This document shows, one piece after another, positions 53,593 through 62,965 of a DNA stretch of 64,000 bases. The stretch is from Bradyrhizobium sp. CB3481 (GTDB taxonomy: Bacteria > Pseudomonadota > Alphaproteobacteria > Rhizobiales > Xanthobacteraceae). Location of the stretch: contig NZ_CP121647.1 in assembly GCF_029714305.1 (NCBI RefSeq), forward strand, positions 2,562,501 through 2,626,500, written 5' to 3'. Position 1 is the first letter of the stretch, and the number at the start of each line of letters is the position of its first letter. The position numbers were made by a program, and so were the translations under genes. The notes under the pieces were generated by a model that saw only the letters and a program-made list of their open reading frames with translations, had not been told where the DNA came from and ran no database searches.

Positions 53593-55665
53593 TTACCAGC
53601 CAATTGCGCGTCGGAGAAAGGCAAGTTCAAGCGCGATGAGAGCAGCCTGCTCGTCATGATCCTTGCCGGAGCTGTGGCCGCCGGTAGCGGGCTCATAGAA
53701 ATGAGCCTCATAGCCCATTGCCTGCAATTTGGCCGCCATTTTGCGGGCATGCCCGGGATGAACGCGATCATCACGGCGGCTGGTCACAAGCATGATTGGC
53801 GGATAATTCTTGCCGGGCGATGCGACGTGATAGGCAGACATCGGCGCCAGGAATTGCCAATCCTCGGGCTTGTCGGGGTCGCCATATTCATCGATACACG
53901 CCGCGCCAATGAGCAGCTTTGCATAGCGACGCATATCGATGACCGGGACGGTGCAGAGCAGGGCACCGAATCGATCCGGATAGCGCGTGAGCATATTGGC
54001 GATCAGCAAACCTCCATTCGATCCGCCCTCGGCCGCAATGCGGCCGGGATGCGTGACGCCACGGCGCACGAGATCGGCTGCCACGGCTGCGAAATCATCG
54101 TGCGCAAGGCGCCGGCCTTCGCGGCGTGCGGCCTCGTACCACTCGGTACCGAACTCACGACCTCCACGTAAACGTGCAATCACGCTTGTGCCGCCGAGTT
54201 CGAGCCAGAGCTTTCCGATAGCGGCGTTATAGAACGGTGGTAGCGAGACGTTGAAGCCCCCGTAGCCATAAAGGTGCACGGGCGCGTCTCCGGACATTCC
54301 CGGCGGGCCGACCTGCACATAAGGTATCCGCGTGCCATCGCTCGACACCGCTTCGTGCCGTGTGGTCACAAGGCCGGCTGGATCGAACGCCCGCGGAGCT
54401 TGCTTGAGCAGAACGGGGGCTGCCGCAGGTCTGACGACGAACAGCGACGGCGGTGTCAACGGGTCCTGAGCGCTCGCTAACAGATCCCCGTTCGACTCTT
54501 CCGCCTCGCTGTCGAAGGGCCAGACATACACCGTTCCAAGGTCGGGCAGGCCGGCGACAAGTTCGCGTGACCAGGCACCGTCGGCTGGAGTGAAAACCTC
54601 GAAGACGGGTTTCAGATCGTCGAGGATCGACAGGACCAGTCGGCCGCCACACCAGAAGAAGCCTTGCAGCGCGCGTCGGCTAGCTGGTTCGAAAAGAGTC
54701 GTGAAGCGACGATCGCCAGCCAGGAAGGCCGAAAAGGAAATGCCTATTACGGTGTCGGTCCCGTGCGTCTTGTCTCCGTAGGCTGCGTCAGGGATATTCC
54801 AGGGCGTGCGCGGTTTCACGGCGAGCCAATCGCGCTGCCAGGACAGCCAAGCGTCGGTTGGGACTTCGATCCGCATTTTCGGGCCCGTACGATCACCGGT
54901 CCAGACGTTGGATTCGATGATCCCGGGCTTCTCGACAAACCATACGAGCTCTTGGGGACTCTCCCGATCCACACCTGCGTAGACGAGGATAGAGTGGGGG
55001 CGCGTTTCGAAAATGATGAGAGCTGCGAGCGGATCGGTTTCTCTCTGCCAAAGCCGAACCGTGCGCGCGTAGCCCGATGCCGTCGCCATGTCCGGTCCCA
55101 CCGCCGACATCAGCAACAGAGTGTCGCGGTCGAGCCAGACTGTCGAACTCTGGCCTTCCGGAAGGTAGAAGCCATTCGGCATGAAGGCGCGCTCGGCAAT
55201 GTCGAATTCGCGCAGCACGACCGCGTCTGCGCCTCCGCGCGACAGGCTGAGGATGGCGCGGTCATGGGTGCCCGGCAAGATCGAAGTGCCCTTCAGAACC
55301 CAGTCTTCGTTTTCCTGGCGTGCGAGCGCATCCAGATCGAGCAGAACCTCCCAAGCGGGAACTTCACTGCGGAAGCTTTCCAGCGTCGTGGTTCGCCAAA
55401 GACCACGCGGATTGGCGGCGTCCTGCCATAAATTGAATAACCGCCCGCCGATCCGGGTGGGATAGGGAACGTTGTCGGGGCGGTCGAAGATCGTCTTGAG
55501 CAGATCCCGGTCCGCCGCAGTCTGCTTCTGGCCGAACAGCTTCCCCGTCGCCGTATTCTGCGCTTCAACCCATTCAAGCGCTAGAGCACCCTCGATGTCT
55601 TCGAGCCAGAGGTAGGGATCGTCGTCCGGCGCGTCGAGCGTTGGACGAGATTCAGGCCCGAGCAT
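53593..55665 (-). CDS. S9 prolyl-oligopeptidase-family protein
   Basis: This 690-residue protein has an N-terminal beta-propeller region (from DDDPYLWLEDIEGALALEWV) and a C-terminal alpha/beta-hydrolase. The nucleophile S549 lies in AAEGGSNGGLLIAN. The acid is probably D632 or D633 in SRRDDRVHPGHA, and H664 in TGGHSSG completes the triad. The oxyanion part reads YGYGGFNVSLPP. The ATG at 55665 is chosen because it puts the family's DPYLWLED near the N-terminus. No signal peptide is seen, so it is probably cytoplasmic. These enzymes cleave short proline peptides or similar amides. Confidence 0.88.
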   Translation of the reverse strand: MLGPESRPTLDAPDDDPYLWLEDIEGALALEWVEAQNTATGKLFGQKQTAADRDLLKTIFDRPDNVPYPTRIGGRLFNLWQDAANPRGLWRTTTLESFRSEVPAWEVLLDLDALARQENEDWVLKGTSILPGTHDRAILSLSRGGADAVVLREFDIAERAFMPNGFYLPEGQSSTVWLDRDTLLLMSAVGPDMATASGYARTVRLWQRETDPLAALIIFETRPHSILVYAGVDRESPQELVWFVEKPGIIESNVWTGDRTGPKMRIEVPTDAWLSWQRDWLAVKPRTPWNIPDAAYGDKTHGTDTVIGISFSAFLAGDRRFTTLFEPASRRALQGFFWCGGRLVLSILDDLKPVFEVFTPADGAWSRELVAGLPDLGTVYVWPFDSEAEESNGDLLASAQDPLTPPSLFVVRPAAAPVLLKQAPRAFDPAGLVTTRHEAVSSDGTRIPYVQVGPPGMSGDAPVHLYGYGGFNVSLPPFYNAAIGKLWLELGGTSVIARLRGGREFGTEWYEAARREGRRLAHDDFAAVAADLVRRGVTHPGRIAAEGGSNGGLLIANMLTRYPDRFGALLCTVPVIDMRRYAKLLIGAACIDEYGDPDKPEDWQFLAPMSAYHVASPGKNYPPIMLVTSRRDDRVHPGHARKMAAKLQAMGYEAHFYEPATGGHSSGKDHDEQAALIALELAFLRRAIGW

Positions 55666-56147
55666 GACGTCTTCTCCAATGATATTCGAGGATGAAATCG
55701 GACTACCGGATGACAACCGATTTAAGCCATAGTGGAGCTTTCCATAATGTGGTCCATTCCCTGCTATTGCGGCCACAGGGCATTTGTTAAGCGCCCGCGT
55801 TCCGCGCGGTCCTCTGCGGGAGCGGCTACTATCGACGCGCACTTGTAAGCGCGCGGCTAGCAAATTCGTTCTACTACAACGCGAAACAATTTCAATAATC
55901 GCGTTCCGCGATGCGCGGCTATTTGTGCCCATCCTGCAGGATCATCGCGGCGTCTTTCTCGACGGTCATCTACCTCGAAGTATTGGATTGCCCGAGGTGA
56001 CTGTCGGCGTCAGCAGTCTCAAGGGATGACATTTTCGTGAGCGAACGAGATCATGCTCCGTTACGGTTGCAGTCAACCTGCCTTGCTTCCGGCCGCATGG
56101 TGGCCGATGCTTTGTGTAGTGCCATGAGCGCCATAGAGGAGTTCACG
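55666..56147. other. Divergent intergenic region, no gene seen
   Basis: These 482 bases separate the S9 peptidase from the divergent amidase. The base composition is less GC-rich than in the genes. Short open frames are present but unsupported. The amidase frame is open from 56037, but the ribosome site supports 56148. Confidence 0.4.
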
Positions 56148-57560
56148 ATGACCGAGATCTGGCAACTCTCCGCGACCGAGCTGGCGCAGCGGATCGCAGA
56201 TCGTCAGCTCAGTTCGGCGGAGGTGGTGGATGCGCATCTGGCGCGCATCGATGCCGTCAATCCGGCGCTCAACGCGGTGGTGCGTGTGCTGGCGGACGAG
56301 GCCCGCGCCGCGGCGGCCACAGCCGACCGAAAGCTGGCTGCCGGCGAGCGGATGGGTCCGCTGCACGGTGTGCCCTTCACGGTGAAGGAGAACATCGACA
56401 TGGCCGGCCTGCCCACGACGTGGGGCGTGCCGGCGCTGGCCCAAGCCGTGGCACCGGCCGATGCGCCGGTTGTCGAGAGAATGCGCGCCGCCGGGGCGAT
56501 ACCGATCGCCCGCACCAATCTGCCTGACATGGCGCTGCGCGTTCACACCATGAGTTCGTTGCATGGACTGACGCGCAATCCCTGGCATCCTGAGCGCACC
56601 GCCGGCGGCTCGAGCGGCGGCGAGGCTTCTGCGCTCGCCAGCGGCATGACGCCGATCGGCCTCGGCAATGATATCGGCGGTTCATTGCGCAATCCGGCCA
56701 ATGCCTGCGGCATCGCCTCGATTCGGCCCTCGGCCGGCCGGGTGCCCGATGCAGGTTACGTTCCGGTGGAAGACCATTTGCTGGCCGTGCAATTGATGAA
56801 CGTCCAGGGTCCGATGGCCCGCCGCGTGGCCGATGTGCGGCTTGGTCTGCGTGTGCTGATGGGCGCGCATCCGCGCGATCCATGGTCGATCGATGCGCCC
56901 TTCGACGGCCCGCTGCTGGGCCGGCCGATCCGCGTCGCTGTTGTGGCCGAGCCGCCCGGTGGCAGCACGGATCCGCAGGTCGCCGCGACGGTGCGCCGCG
57001 CGGCGCAAGCGCTGGCCGACGCCGGTTATGTCGTCGAAGAGGTTTGCCCGCCGCGATACGAGGACGCCATAAGCTGCTGGGCGCGGCTGATCATGGGCGA
57101 CTTCAATTCAGTGCTCGGGCTGTTGCAGCCGATGATGGGCGCCGACGCGGTCGCCTTTCTCAACATCGCCAACCAGGGCGTACCGCCGCTGGCCGACGCC
57201 ACAGCGTGGTCGCATTTGATGGTTGAGCGCGACGGCGTCGCGCGCGCCTGGTCGACCTTCATGGCCGACAGACCGCTGCTGCTGTCGCCGACATGGTCGC
57301 AATTACCGTTCGCGCACGGCTTCGACTCAGCGACGCCCGAGGGCACCGCGGCGACCATGGAGCTGATGCGCCCGGTAGTCCCCGCCAACGTGTTGGGATT
57401 GCCGTCCGCCTGTGTGCCGGCCGGCCGCGATGAGGCGACAGGCCTGCCGATCGGCGTGCTGGTCACCGGCCGTCGGTTTCGGGAGGACCTTTGCCTGGAG
57501 GCGGCCGAAGCGATCGAGGCGCGGCTCGGCTTGGCTACGCCGATTGATCCGGTGCGCTGA
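56148..57560 (+). CDS. Amidase-signature hydrolase
   Basis: This 470-residue protein has the Ser-cisSer-Lys centre: K80 in PFTVKENIDMAGLPT, the cis-Ser S155 in TAGGSSGGEASAL and the nucleophile S179 in NDIGGSLRNPANACG. The ATG at 56148 is chosen for its strong agaggag ribosome site eight bases upstream. The C-terminus VTGRRFREDLCLEAAEAIEA is usual for the family. The substrate is unknown; acylamides or nitrile-derived amides are common. It is divergent from the S9 peptidase, so the two could serve related amide or peptide breakdown. Confidence 0.9.
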   Translation: MTEIWQLSATELAQRIADRQLSSAEVVDAHLARIDAVNPALNAVVRVLADEARAAAATADRKLAAGERMGPLHGVPFTVKENIDMAGLPTTWGVPALAQAVAPADAPVVERMRAAGAIPIARTNLPDMALRVHTMSSLHGLTRNPWHPERTAGGSSGGEASALASGMTPIGLGNDIGGSLRNPANACGIASIRPSAGRVPDAGYVPVEDHLLAVQLMNVQGPMARRVADVRLGLRVLMGAHPRDPWSIDAPFDGPLLGRPIRVAVVAEPPGGSTDPQVAATVRRAAQALADAGYVVEEVCPPRYEDAISCWARLIMGDFNSVLGLLQPMMGADAVAFLNIANQGVPPLADATAWSHLMVERDGVARAWSTFMADRPLLLSPTWSQLPFAHGFDSATPEGTAATMELMRPVVPANVLGLPSACVPAGRDEATGLPIGVLVTGRRFREDLCLEAAEAIEARLGLATPIDPVR

Positions 57561-57679
57561 ACAAGGCTCAGCGACCCCTCGCCAATGCAGGCCACGGCGG
57601 TGCTTTGCACGCCGTGGCCGGTTGGCAGAGCCGTGGACAGATTCTAATAGGAGGAAGCCGACGGCGGAGCAGGGGGCGC

Positions 57680-58444
57680 ATGCCAGCCACAACGTATTGC
57701 GACGAGGAGATGATGGCCTATCGGTCGGGCCAAAAAGTATATCGGCCTGGTGACTGTATCGCTTTCGACGATGGATACCGGCTCGCCCACCTTCCCCTCG
57801 TCAACCCCGGCCATCCGGCCGTGATAAGCGAAGCGGATGGGCGCGACTATCGGAACGGGACTTACGAGAAGGCGCGCCATGCGCTGGTGATGCCGATCGC
57901 GGCGGACGTCTTCGCGCAATCCGCGCCGTTTGGGGCGATCGAGCAGGCGATGAGATCAGCGCGCTTCGCGCCGAAGATTGCGTGGGAGATTGGCGAACGA
58001 CGCCGGTCCAGGCTGCACGCCACGCTTGTCAGCGGCATGTCGGAGACCGATCTCGATCGCTACGTGGCCGCAGCGCGGGAATTGCTGCAGCGGACCGGTC
58101 CGATCTCAATTTGCCTGAAAGGCCCGTTTCTGGGCACCCGGAATACCGGCCGCATCTATTTTCCGGTCTATCCGCAGCAGATCGACGGCGAAGATCCGTT
58201 TGCAGTGCTGCAGAGAAGCCTGGGCATTTCTCCCACGGGGCTCTACCTCGTGGGCTATTATCATATGAGCACCGAGCTCGATGCGGTGGAAACGACAGAA
58301 CTCGTCGAGCTGGTTGATCGGTGGCGCGACCGGGTTGTCGTCGAGACAACCATTTCCTCTCTTGAGTTGTATGCCACCAATGACGACCTTGCGCTGTCGG
58401 CGCGCATCCGCGCGAAAATTTCGGCGCGGGAGCAGCAGGCCTAG
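57680..58444 (+). CDS. Unknown protein with possible 2H-phosphoesterase signature
   Basis: I cannot assign this 254-residue protein from memory. It is soluble, with no signal peptide. It carries RLHATLVSG with H113-x-T115 and, 82 residues later, YYHMSTEL with H195-x-S197. Two H-x-T/S motifs set about 80 residues apart, each at the end of a hydrophobic strand, are the hallmark of 2H phosphoesterases (LigT/ThpR type). The N-terminal 110 residues have no such match. The ATG at 57680 is preferred. The stop overlaps the convergent GMC gene at ctag. Confidence 0.55.
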   Translation: MPATTYCDEEMMAYRSGQKVYRPGDCIAFDDGYRLAHLPLVNPGHPAVISEADGRDYRNGTYEKARHALVMPIAADVFAQSAPFGAIEQAMRSARFAPKIAWEIGERRRSRLHATLVSGMSETDLDRYVAAARELLQRTGPISICLKGPFLGTRNTGRIYFPVYPQQIDGEDPFAVLQRSLGISPTGLYLVGYYHMSTELDAVETTELVELVDRWRDRVVVETTISSLELYATNDDLALSARIRAKISAREQQA

Positions 58445-60060
58445 CTCCCATCCTCCAAAATCATCGCAGCCCCTTTCTCCGCGATCATCGCCGTCGGCGT
58501 GTTGGTGTTGCCCGAGGTGATCGTCGGCATCACCGACGCGTCGACGACGCGCAAGCCGCCAATCCCGTAGAACCGCAACCGCTCGTCGACGACAGCCATG
58601 GGATCATTCGGCGTGCCCATCTTCGCGGTGCCGACGGGATGGAAGATCGTGGTGCCGATATCGCCGGCGGCTTTGGCCAGCGAGGCGTCGTCATCGCCGA
58701 CGCCGGGGCCGGGCAAATATTCGACCGGGTGATAACGCTCGAGCCGCTTCTGCTTCATCAGCCGCCGCGTGGTGCGGATCGCGTCCGCCGCGACCTGGCG
58801 GTCGTCATCGGTCGAAAGGTAATTCGGCGCGATCGACGGTGCTTCATCGGGCTTGGCGGAGCGGATGCGTACGGTGCCACGCGAGGTCGGCTGCAGATTG
58901 CAGGCGCTGACGGTGATCGCGGGGAAGCGGTGCAGGGGATCGCCGAACTTGTCGAGCGACAATGGCTGCACGTGAAACTGGATGTTGGCGCGCGCACGGC
59001 GCGGATCGGAGCGCGTGAAGATGCCGAGCTGCGACGGCGCCATGGTCAGCGGCCCGCGGCGGCGGAAGGCGTAGTCGAGACCCATCATGCCGCGCCGGAT
59101 CAGCGACCAATAGGTTTCATTCAGCGTGCGCACGCCCTCGACCTTGTAGATCGCGCGCTGCTGCAGATGGTCCTGCAGGTTGCGCCCGACACCGGACTTG
59201 TCGAGCACCACATCGATGCCGAGCGGCGACAGCCAGTCGGAAGGGCCGATGCCGGACCGGTGCAGCACCTGGGTCGAGCCGATCGATCCCGCGCACAAAA
59301 TGACTTCGCCCTTGGTGCGCGCTTCGACCTCCTCGTTGCCTTGCAGAAAGCGCACGCCGACGGCGCGGCCGTTCTCGATGATGAGACGGTCGACGAGCAC
59401 GTGCTTTTCCAGCCGCAGATTGCTGCGGTTCAGCACCGGCTTGAGGAAGCCGCGCGCCGATGACCAGCGGCGGCCGCGCTTCTGGTTGACGTGGAAATAG
59501 CTCACGCCTTCGTTGTCGCCGGTGTTGAAATCCGGGATGCGCCTGATGCCCATTTCCTCGGCGGCGTCGCCGATCGCATCTAACACTTCCCAGGACAGCC
59601 GCGGCGCCTCGATGCGCCAGCCGCCGCCGACGCCATGATGCTCGCTTGGCCCGAGGAAATGATCCTCCAGCCGCTTGAACAGCGGCTTGACGTCGTCATA
59701 GCCCCAGCCGGTCAGGCCGAGCTGGCGCCAGTGATCGTAATCGGCGGATTGGCCGCGCATCGAGATCATCGCGTTGATCGCCGAGCAGCCGCCGATCACC
59801 TTGCCGCGCGGATAGGCCAGCGAGCGGCCGTTGAGGCCTGGCTCGGCCTCGGTCCGAAACATCCAGTCCGAACGCGGATTGCCGATCGCGAAGAGATAGC
59901 CGACCGGGATGTGAAACCAGATCCAGTTGTCATTGCCGCCGGCTTCCAGCAGCAGCACGCGGTTTTTCGGATCGGCCGACAGGCGGTTGGCCATGATGCA
60001 GCCGGCGGTGCCGGCGCCCACCACGATATAGTCGAAATCCCCTTCGAGCCGCTTCGGCAT
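58441..60060 (-). CDS. GMC-family FAD-dependent oxidoreductase
   Basis: This 539-residue flavoprotein opens with the ADP-binding DYIVVGAGTAGCIMANRLSA and LLLEAGG. It has the GMC signature GKVIGGCSAINAMISMRG and CAGSIGSTQVLHRSGIG, and ends with the active-site region IFHPVGTAKMG (His) and TSGNTNTPTAMIAEKGA (Asn). Family members oxidise alcohols such as choline, polyethylene glycol or long-chain alcohols. No betaine genes are nearby, so choline is not implied. The ATG at 60060 is used; an earlier one at 60090 lies within a family F repeat arm. Confidence 0.9.
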   Translation of the reverse strand: MPKRLEGDFDYIVVGAGTAGCIMANRLSADPKNRVLLLEAGGNDNWIWFHIPVGYLFAIGNPRSDWMFRTEAEPGLNGRSLAYPRGKVIGGCSAINAMISMRGQSADYDHWRQLGLTGWGYDDVKPLFKRLEDHFLGPSEHHGVGGGWRIEAPRLSWEVLDAIGDAAEEMGIRRIPDFNTGDNEGVSYFHVNQKRGRRWSSARGFLKPVLNRSNLRLEKHVLVDRLIIENGRAVGVRFLQGNEEVEARTKGEVILCAGSIGSTQVLHRSGIGPSDWLSPLGIDVVLDKSGVGRNLQDHLQQRAIYKVEGVRTLNETYWSLIRRGMMGLDYAFRRRGPLTMAPSQLGIFTRSDPRRARANIQFHVQPLSLDKFGDPLHRFPAITVSACNLQPTSRGTVRIRSAKPDEAPSIAPNYLSTDDDRQVAADAIRTTRRLMKQKRLERYHPVEYLPGPGVGDDDASLAKAAGDIGTTIFHPVGTAKMGTPNDPMAVVDERLRFYGIGGLRVVDASVMPTITSGNTNTPTAMIAEKGAAMILEDGS

Positions 60061-60083
60061 TTTTGGTTTCCACCCGATCCCGA

Positions 60084-60168
60084 CCGTCATGCCCGGCCTT
60101 GCCGGGCATCCACGTCTTTCGCCTATTAGTCAGACGTGGATGGCCGGGACAAGCCCTGGCCATGACGG
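60084..60168. repeat. Inverted-repeat intergenic element, family F (copy 2)
   Basis: The arms ccgtcatgcccggccttgcc and gggacaagccctggccatgacgg are imperfect reverse complements, with inner arms atccacgtct / agacgtggat that are perfect. It shares its outer and inner arms with 22034-22118. The element separates the GMC gene from the first M20 gene. Confidence 0.8.
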
Positions 60169-60203
60169 CTGGGAATGGGCGGCGTTCCCGTGCGCGTCTT
60201 GGG

Positions 60204-60219
60204 TGGACCAACCCTTGCA
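60204..60219 (+). promoter_or_regulatory. RpoN-type (-24/-12) promoter of the first M20 gene
   Basis: The sequence tggaccaacccttgca has GG and GC separated by exactly ten bases, matching the sigma-54 pattern TGGCAC-N5-TTGCW at 9 of 12 fixed positions. It ends 45 bases before the ATG. The same block recurs upstream of the second M20 gene. An activator site was not identified. Confidence 0.7.
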
Positions 60220-60264
60220 TGCTACACGAGATAAGCATCCAAATTCGGAAAGCCTGTTATTACC

Positions 60265-61437
60265 ATGCCCATCGTCAACCGCGTCGCCGAGTTGCAACCC
60301 GATATCCAGGCCTGGCGCCGGGATTTTCATGAACATCCGGAACTTCTCTACGACGTGCACCGCACCGCGGCATTGGTGGCGGACCGGTTGCGGGAATTCG
60401 GCTGCGACGAGGTGGCTACCGGCATCGGCCGAACCGGCGTCGTCGGCGTCATCAAGGGCAACCGTCCCGTCGGCACGGGCGATGTGAAGGTCATCGGCCT
60501 GCGGGCGGATATGGACGCGCTGCCGGTCGAGGAGGCGACCGATCTGCCTTACGCCTCCAAGACCAAGGGTTTGATGCACGCCTGCGGCCATGACGGCCAT
60601 ACCGCGATGCTGCTCGGCGCAGCGCGCTATCTCGCCGAGACAAGGAACTTCGCCGGCGATGCGGTCGTGATCTTCCAGCCCGCCGAAGAGGGCGGCGCCG
60701 GCGCGGTGGCGATGATCAAGGACGGTCTGATGGACCGTTTTGGCATCGAGCAGGTCTACGGCATGCACAACGGACCTGGCATTCCGGTCGGCTCGTTCGC
60801 GCTGCGGCCCGGCCCGATCATGGCTGGCGGCGATGCCGTGCTCATCAAGATCGAAGGGCGTGGCGGGCACGCGGCGCAACCGCACCAAAGCATCGATTCC
60901 GTTCTTGTCGGTGCGCAATTGATCACGGCGCTGCAATCGATCGTGTCGCGCAGCGTCGATCCGCTGGAATCGGCTGTCATTTCGATGTGCGAATTCCACG
61001 CCGGCCATGCCCGCAATGTGATCCCGCAAACCGCCGAGTTGAAGGGCACGGTGCGCACGTTGAATGGCGAGGTGCGAAAACTGGTCGAAAAGCGGGTCCG
61101 CGACGTCGTCGCCGGCGTGGCGCAGCTCACGGGCGCACGGATCGATCTGGATTACGTCCATGGCTATCCGGTCACGGTCAACCATACCGAGCAGACCGAG
61201 GTCGCGACGCGGGCGGCCCGCGACATCGCCGGCGATGCCAATGTGCAGGTGATGCCGCCGCTGATGGCCGGCGAAGATTTTGCCTACATGCTGGAGCAGC
61301 GGCCGGGCGCGCTGATCTTCTGCGGCAACGGCGACAGCGCGGGCCTGCACCACCCCGCCTACAATTTCAACGACGAGGCGATCGTGTTCGGCACCTCCTA
61401 CTGGATCAGGCTGGTCGAGAACACGCTGGCCGCTTGA
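60265..61437 (+). CDS. M20-family aminoacylase/hippurate-hydrolase-like amidohydrolase (copy 1)
   Basis: This 390-residue M20D peptidase has di-metal ligands in GLRADMDALPVEE, MHACGHDGHTAM (C107, H109), the catalytic-base QPAEEGGAGA (E141/E142), H167-type GMHNGPG and a late GEDFAYM and HHPAYNFND. The lid-domain segment GGHAAQPHQSID has H202 and H207. Such enzymes remove acyl groups from N-acylated amino acids. The ribosome site is ggaaag. It is expressed from an apparent sigma-54 promoter. It is duplicated downstream as 61592-62764. Confidence 0.9.
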   Translation: MPIVNRVAELQPDIQAWRRDFHEHPELLYDVHRTAALVADRLREFGCDEVATGIGRTGVVGVIKGNRPVGTGDVKVIGLRADMDALPVEEATDLPYASKTKGLMHACGHDGHTAMLLGAARYLAETRNFAGDAVVIFQPAEEGGAGAVAMIKDGLMDRFGIEQVYGMHNGPGIPVGSFALRPGPIMAGGDAVLIKIEGRGGHAAQPHQSIDSVLVGAQLITALQSIVSRSVDPLESAVISMCEFHAGHARNVIPQTAELKGTVRTLNGEVRKLVEKRVRDVVAGVAQLTGARIDLDYVHGYPVTVNHTEQTEVATRAARDIAGDANVQVMPPLMAGEDFAYMLEQRPGALIFCGNGDSAGLHHPAYNFNDEAIVFGTSYWIRLVENTLAA

Positions 61438-61528
61438 TCCCCAAGCACAATTCCCAGCGCTTTTCCGGGCTTTTTGGCCTCGGCCGGCCAAGCTCCTTGT
61501 GGACGGGACTGTGAGGCAGCGTATTGGG

Positions 61529-61544
61529 TGGACCGCCCCTTGCA
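61529..61544 (+). promoter_or_regulatory. RpoN-type (-24/-12) promoter of the second M20 gene
   Basis: The sequence tggaccgccccttgca again has GG-N10-GC and matches the sigma-54 consensus at 10 of 12 fixed positions. A 28-base block around it is shared with the first promoter except for two adjacent bases, while the flanks differ. It ends 47 bases before the ATG. Confidence 0.7.
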
Positions 61545-61591
61545 TGCTACAGAGGCTCCAGCGTTTCCAACCCCGAGGTTCGAGAAAATCC

Positions 61592-62764
61592 ATGCCTATC
61601 GTCAACCGCGTCGCCGATCTGCAATCCGATATTCAGGCCTGGCGCCGCGATATCCATGAAAATCCCGAATTGCTCTACGACGTGCACCGCACTGCAGCAT
61701 TCGTGGCGGACCGCCTGCGCGAATTCGGCTGCGACGAGGTCGCCACCGGCCTCGGCCAGACCGGCGTCGTCGGGGTCATCAAGGGCAAGCAGCCCGGCAA
61801 GGGCGAGATCGGTGTGATCGGGCTCCGCGCCGACATGGATGCACTGCCGATCGAGGAAGAAACCAACCTGCCGCACGCCTCGAAAACCCCGGGCAAGATG
61901 CACGCCTGCGGCCATGACGGGCATACGGCGATGCTTTTGGGTGCAGCGCGATATCTCGCCGAGACCAGAAACTTCGCCGGCAATGCGGTCGTGATCTTCC
62001 AGCCCGCCGAGGAGGGCGGGGCGGGCGCCGACGCCATGATCAAGGACGGGCTGATGGATCGGTTCGGCATCGAGCAGGTGTACGGCATGCACAACGGCCC
62101 GGGCATTCCGATCGGTTCGTTCGCGATCCGCTCCGGCCCGGTGATGGCCGCGACCGACTCGATCGACATCAAGATCGAGGGGCTCGGCGGCCACGCCGCC
62201 CGTCCGAACAAGTGCATCGATTCCGTCCTAGTCGGCTCGCAGCTCATCACCGCGCTGCAGGGCATCGTCTCGCGGACCATCGATCCCCTGGACTCGGCCG
62301 TGATCTCGATCTGCGAATTCCACGCCGGCAACGCCCGCAACGTCATCCCGCAGACCGCCGAGCTGCGCGGCACGGTTCGCACGCTGACGCCGGAAGTACG
62401 CGAAACGGTCGAGCGGCGCGTCCGCGAAATCTGCGAGGGCATCGCCAAGATGACCGGCGCCAGGATCGAGCTGGTTTACGAGCGCGGCTATCCCGTCACC
62501 AAGAACCATGCCGAGCAGACCGAGTTCGCGACCCGGGTCGCCAAGGAGGTGGCCGGCGCCCAGAACGTCCACGAGATGCCGCCGCTGATGGGCGCGGAGG
62601 ATTTCTCCTACATGCTGGAGGCCCGGCCGGGCGCCTTCATCTTCTGTGGCAACGGCGACAGCGCCGGCCTGCATCACCCCGCCTATGATTTCAACGACGA
62701 GGCGATCGTCTACGGCACCTCGTACTGGATCAAGCTGGTCGAGAACAAGCTGGCGGCGTCGTAA
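61592..62764 (+). CDS. M20-family aminoacylase/hippurate-hydrolase-like amidohydrolase (copy 2)
   Basis: This 390-residue paralogue of the previous gene keeps the same metal and catalytic blocks (RADMDALPIEEE, MHACGHDGHTAM, QPAEEGGAGA, GAEDFSYM, HHPAYDFND). Most differences are conservative. One stands out: the lid-domain segment reads GGHAARPNKCID, so the usual PH histidine is N206 here while H201 is kept. That may change substrate preference. It has its own sigma-54-type promoter and ends at a strong terminator, so the pair forms two separate units. Confidence 0.9.
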   Translation: MPIVNRVADLQSDIQAWRRDIHENPELLYDVHRTAAFVADRLREFGCDEVATGLGQTGVVGVIKGKQPGKGEIGVIGLRADMDALPIEEETNLPHASKTPGKMHACGHDGHTAMLLGAARYLAETRNFAGNAVVIFQPAEEGGAGADAMIKDGLMDRFGIEQVYGMHNGPGIPIGSFAIRSGPVMAATDSIDIKIEGLGGHAARPNKCIDSVLVGSQLITALQGIVSRTIDPLDSAVISICEFHAGNARNVIPQTAELRGTVRTLTPEVRETVERRVREICEGIAKMTGARIELVYERGYPVTKNHAEQTEFATRVAKEVAGAQNVHEMPPLMGAEDFSYMLEARPGAFIFCGNGDSAGLHHPAYDFNDEAIVYGTSYWIKLVENKLAAS

Positions 62765-62820
62765 GCAGGCAAGAAGTCACTTCAACTTCGATCGCACATG
62801 AAGTGCGACGGCGCGTAAAA

Positions 62821-62858
62821 GAAGGCCTGTATGTTCAATACAGGCCTTCATTTTTTTT
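62821..62858 (+). terminator. Rho-independent terminator after the second M20 gene
   Basis: A perfect 12-base stem, gaaggcctgtat / atacaggccttc (62821-62832 and 62838-62849), with loop gttca is followed by one A and eight T residues. It stands 57 bases after the stop codon. Confidence 0.93.
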
Positions 62859-62965
62859 GTTCGTTGAGAAGAATTTCCGTCGGCCATGTCGGCAGAAGCT
62901 TCCTTCATCCGTCCTTGGAACGAAAGTGGCCGCAAGGTGCGGCTGGCTATGTGAGAGGAGCGTCG

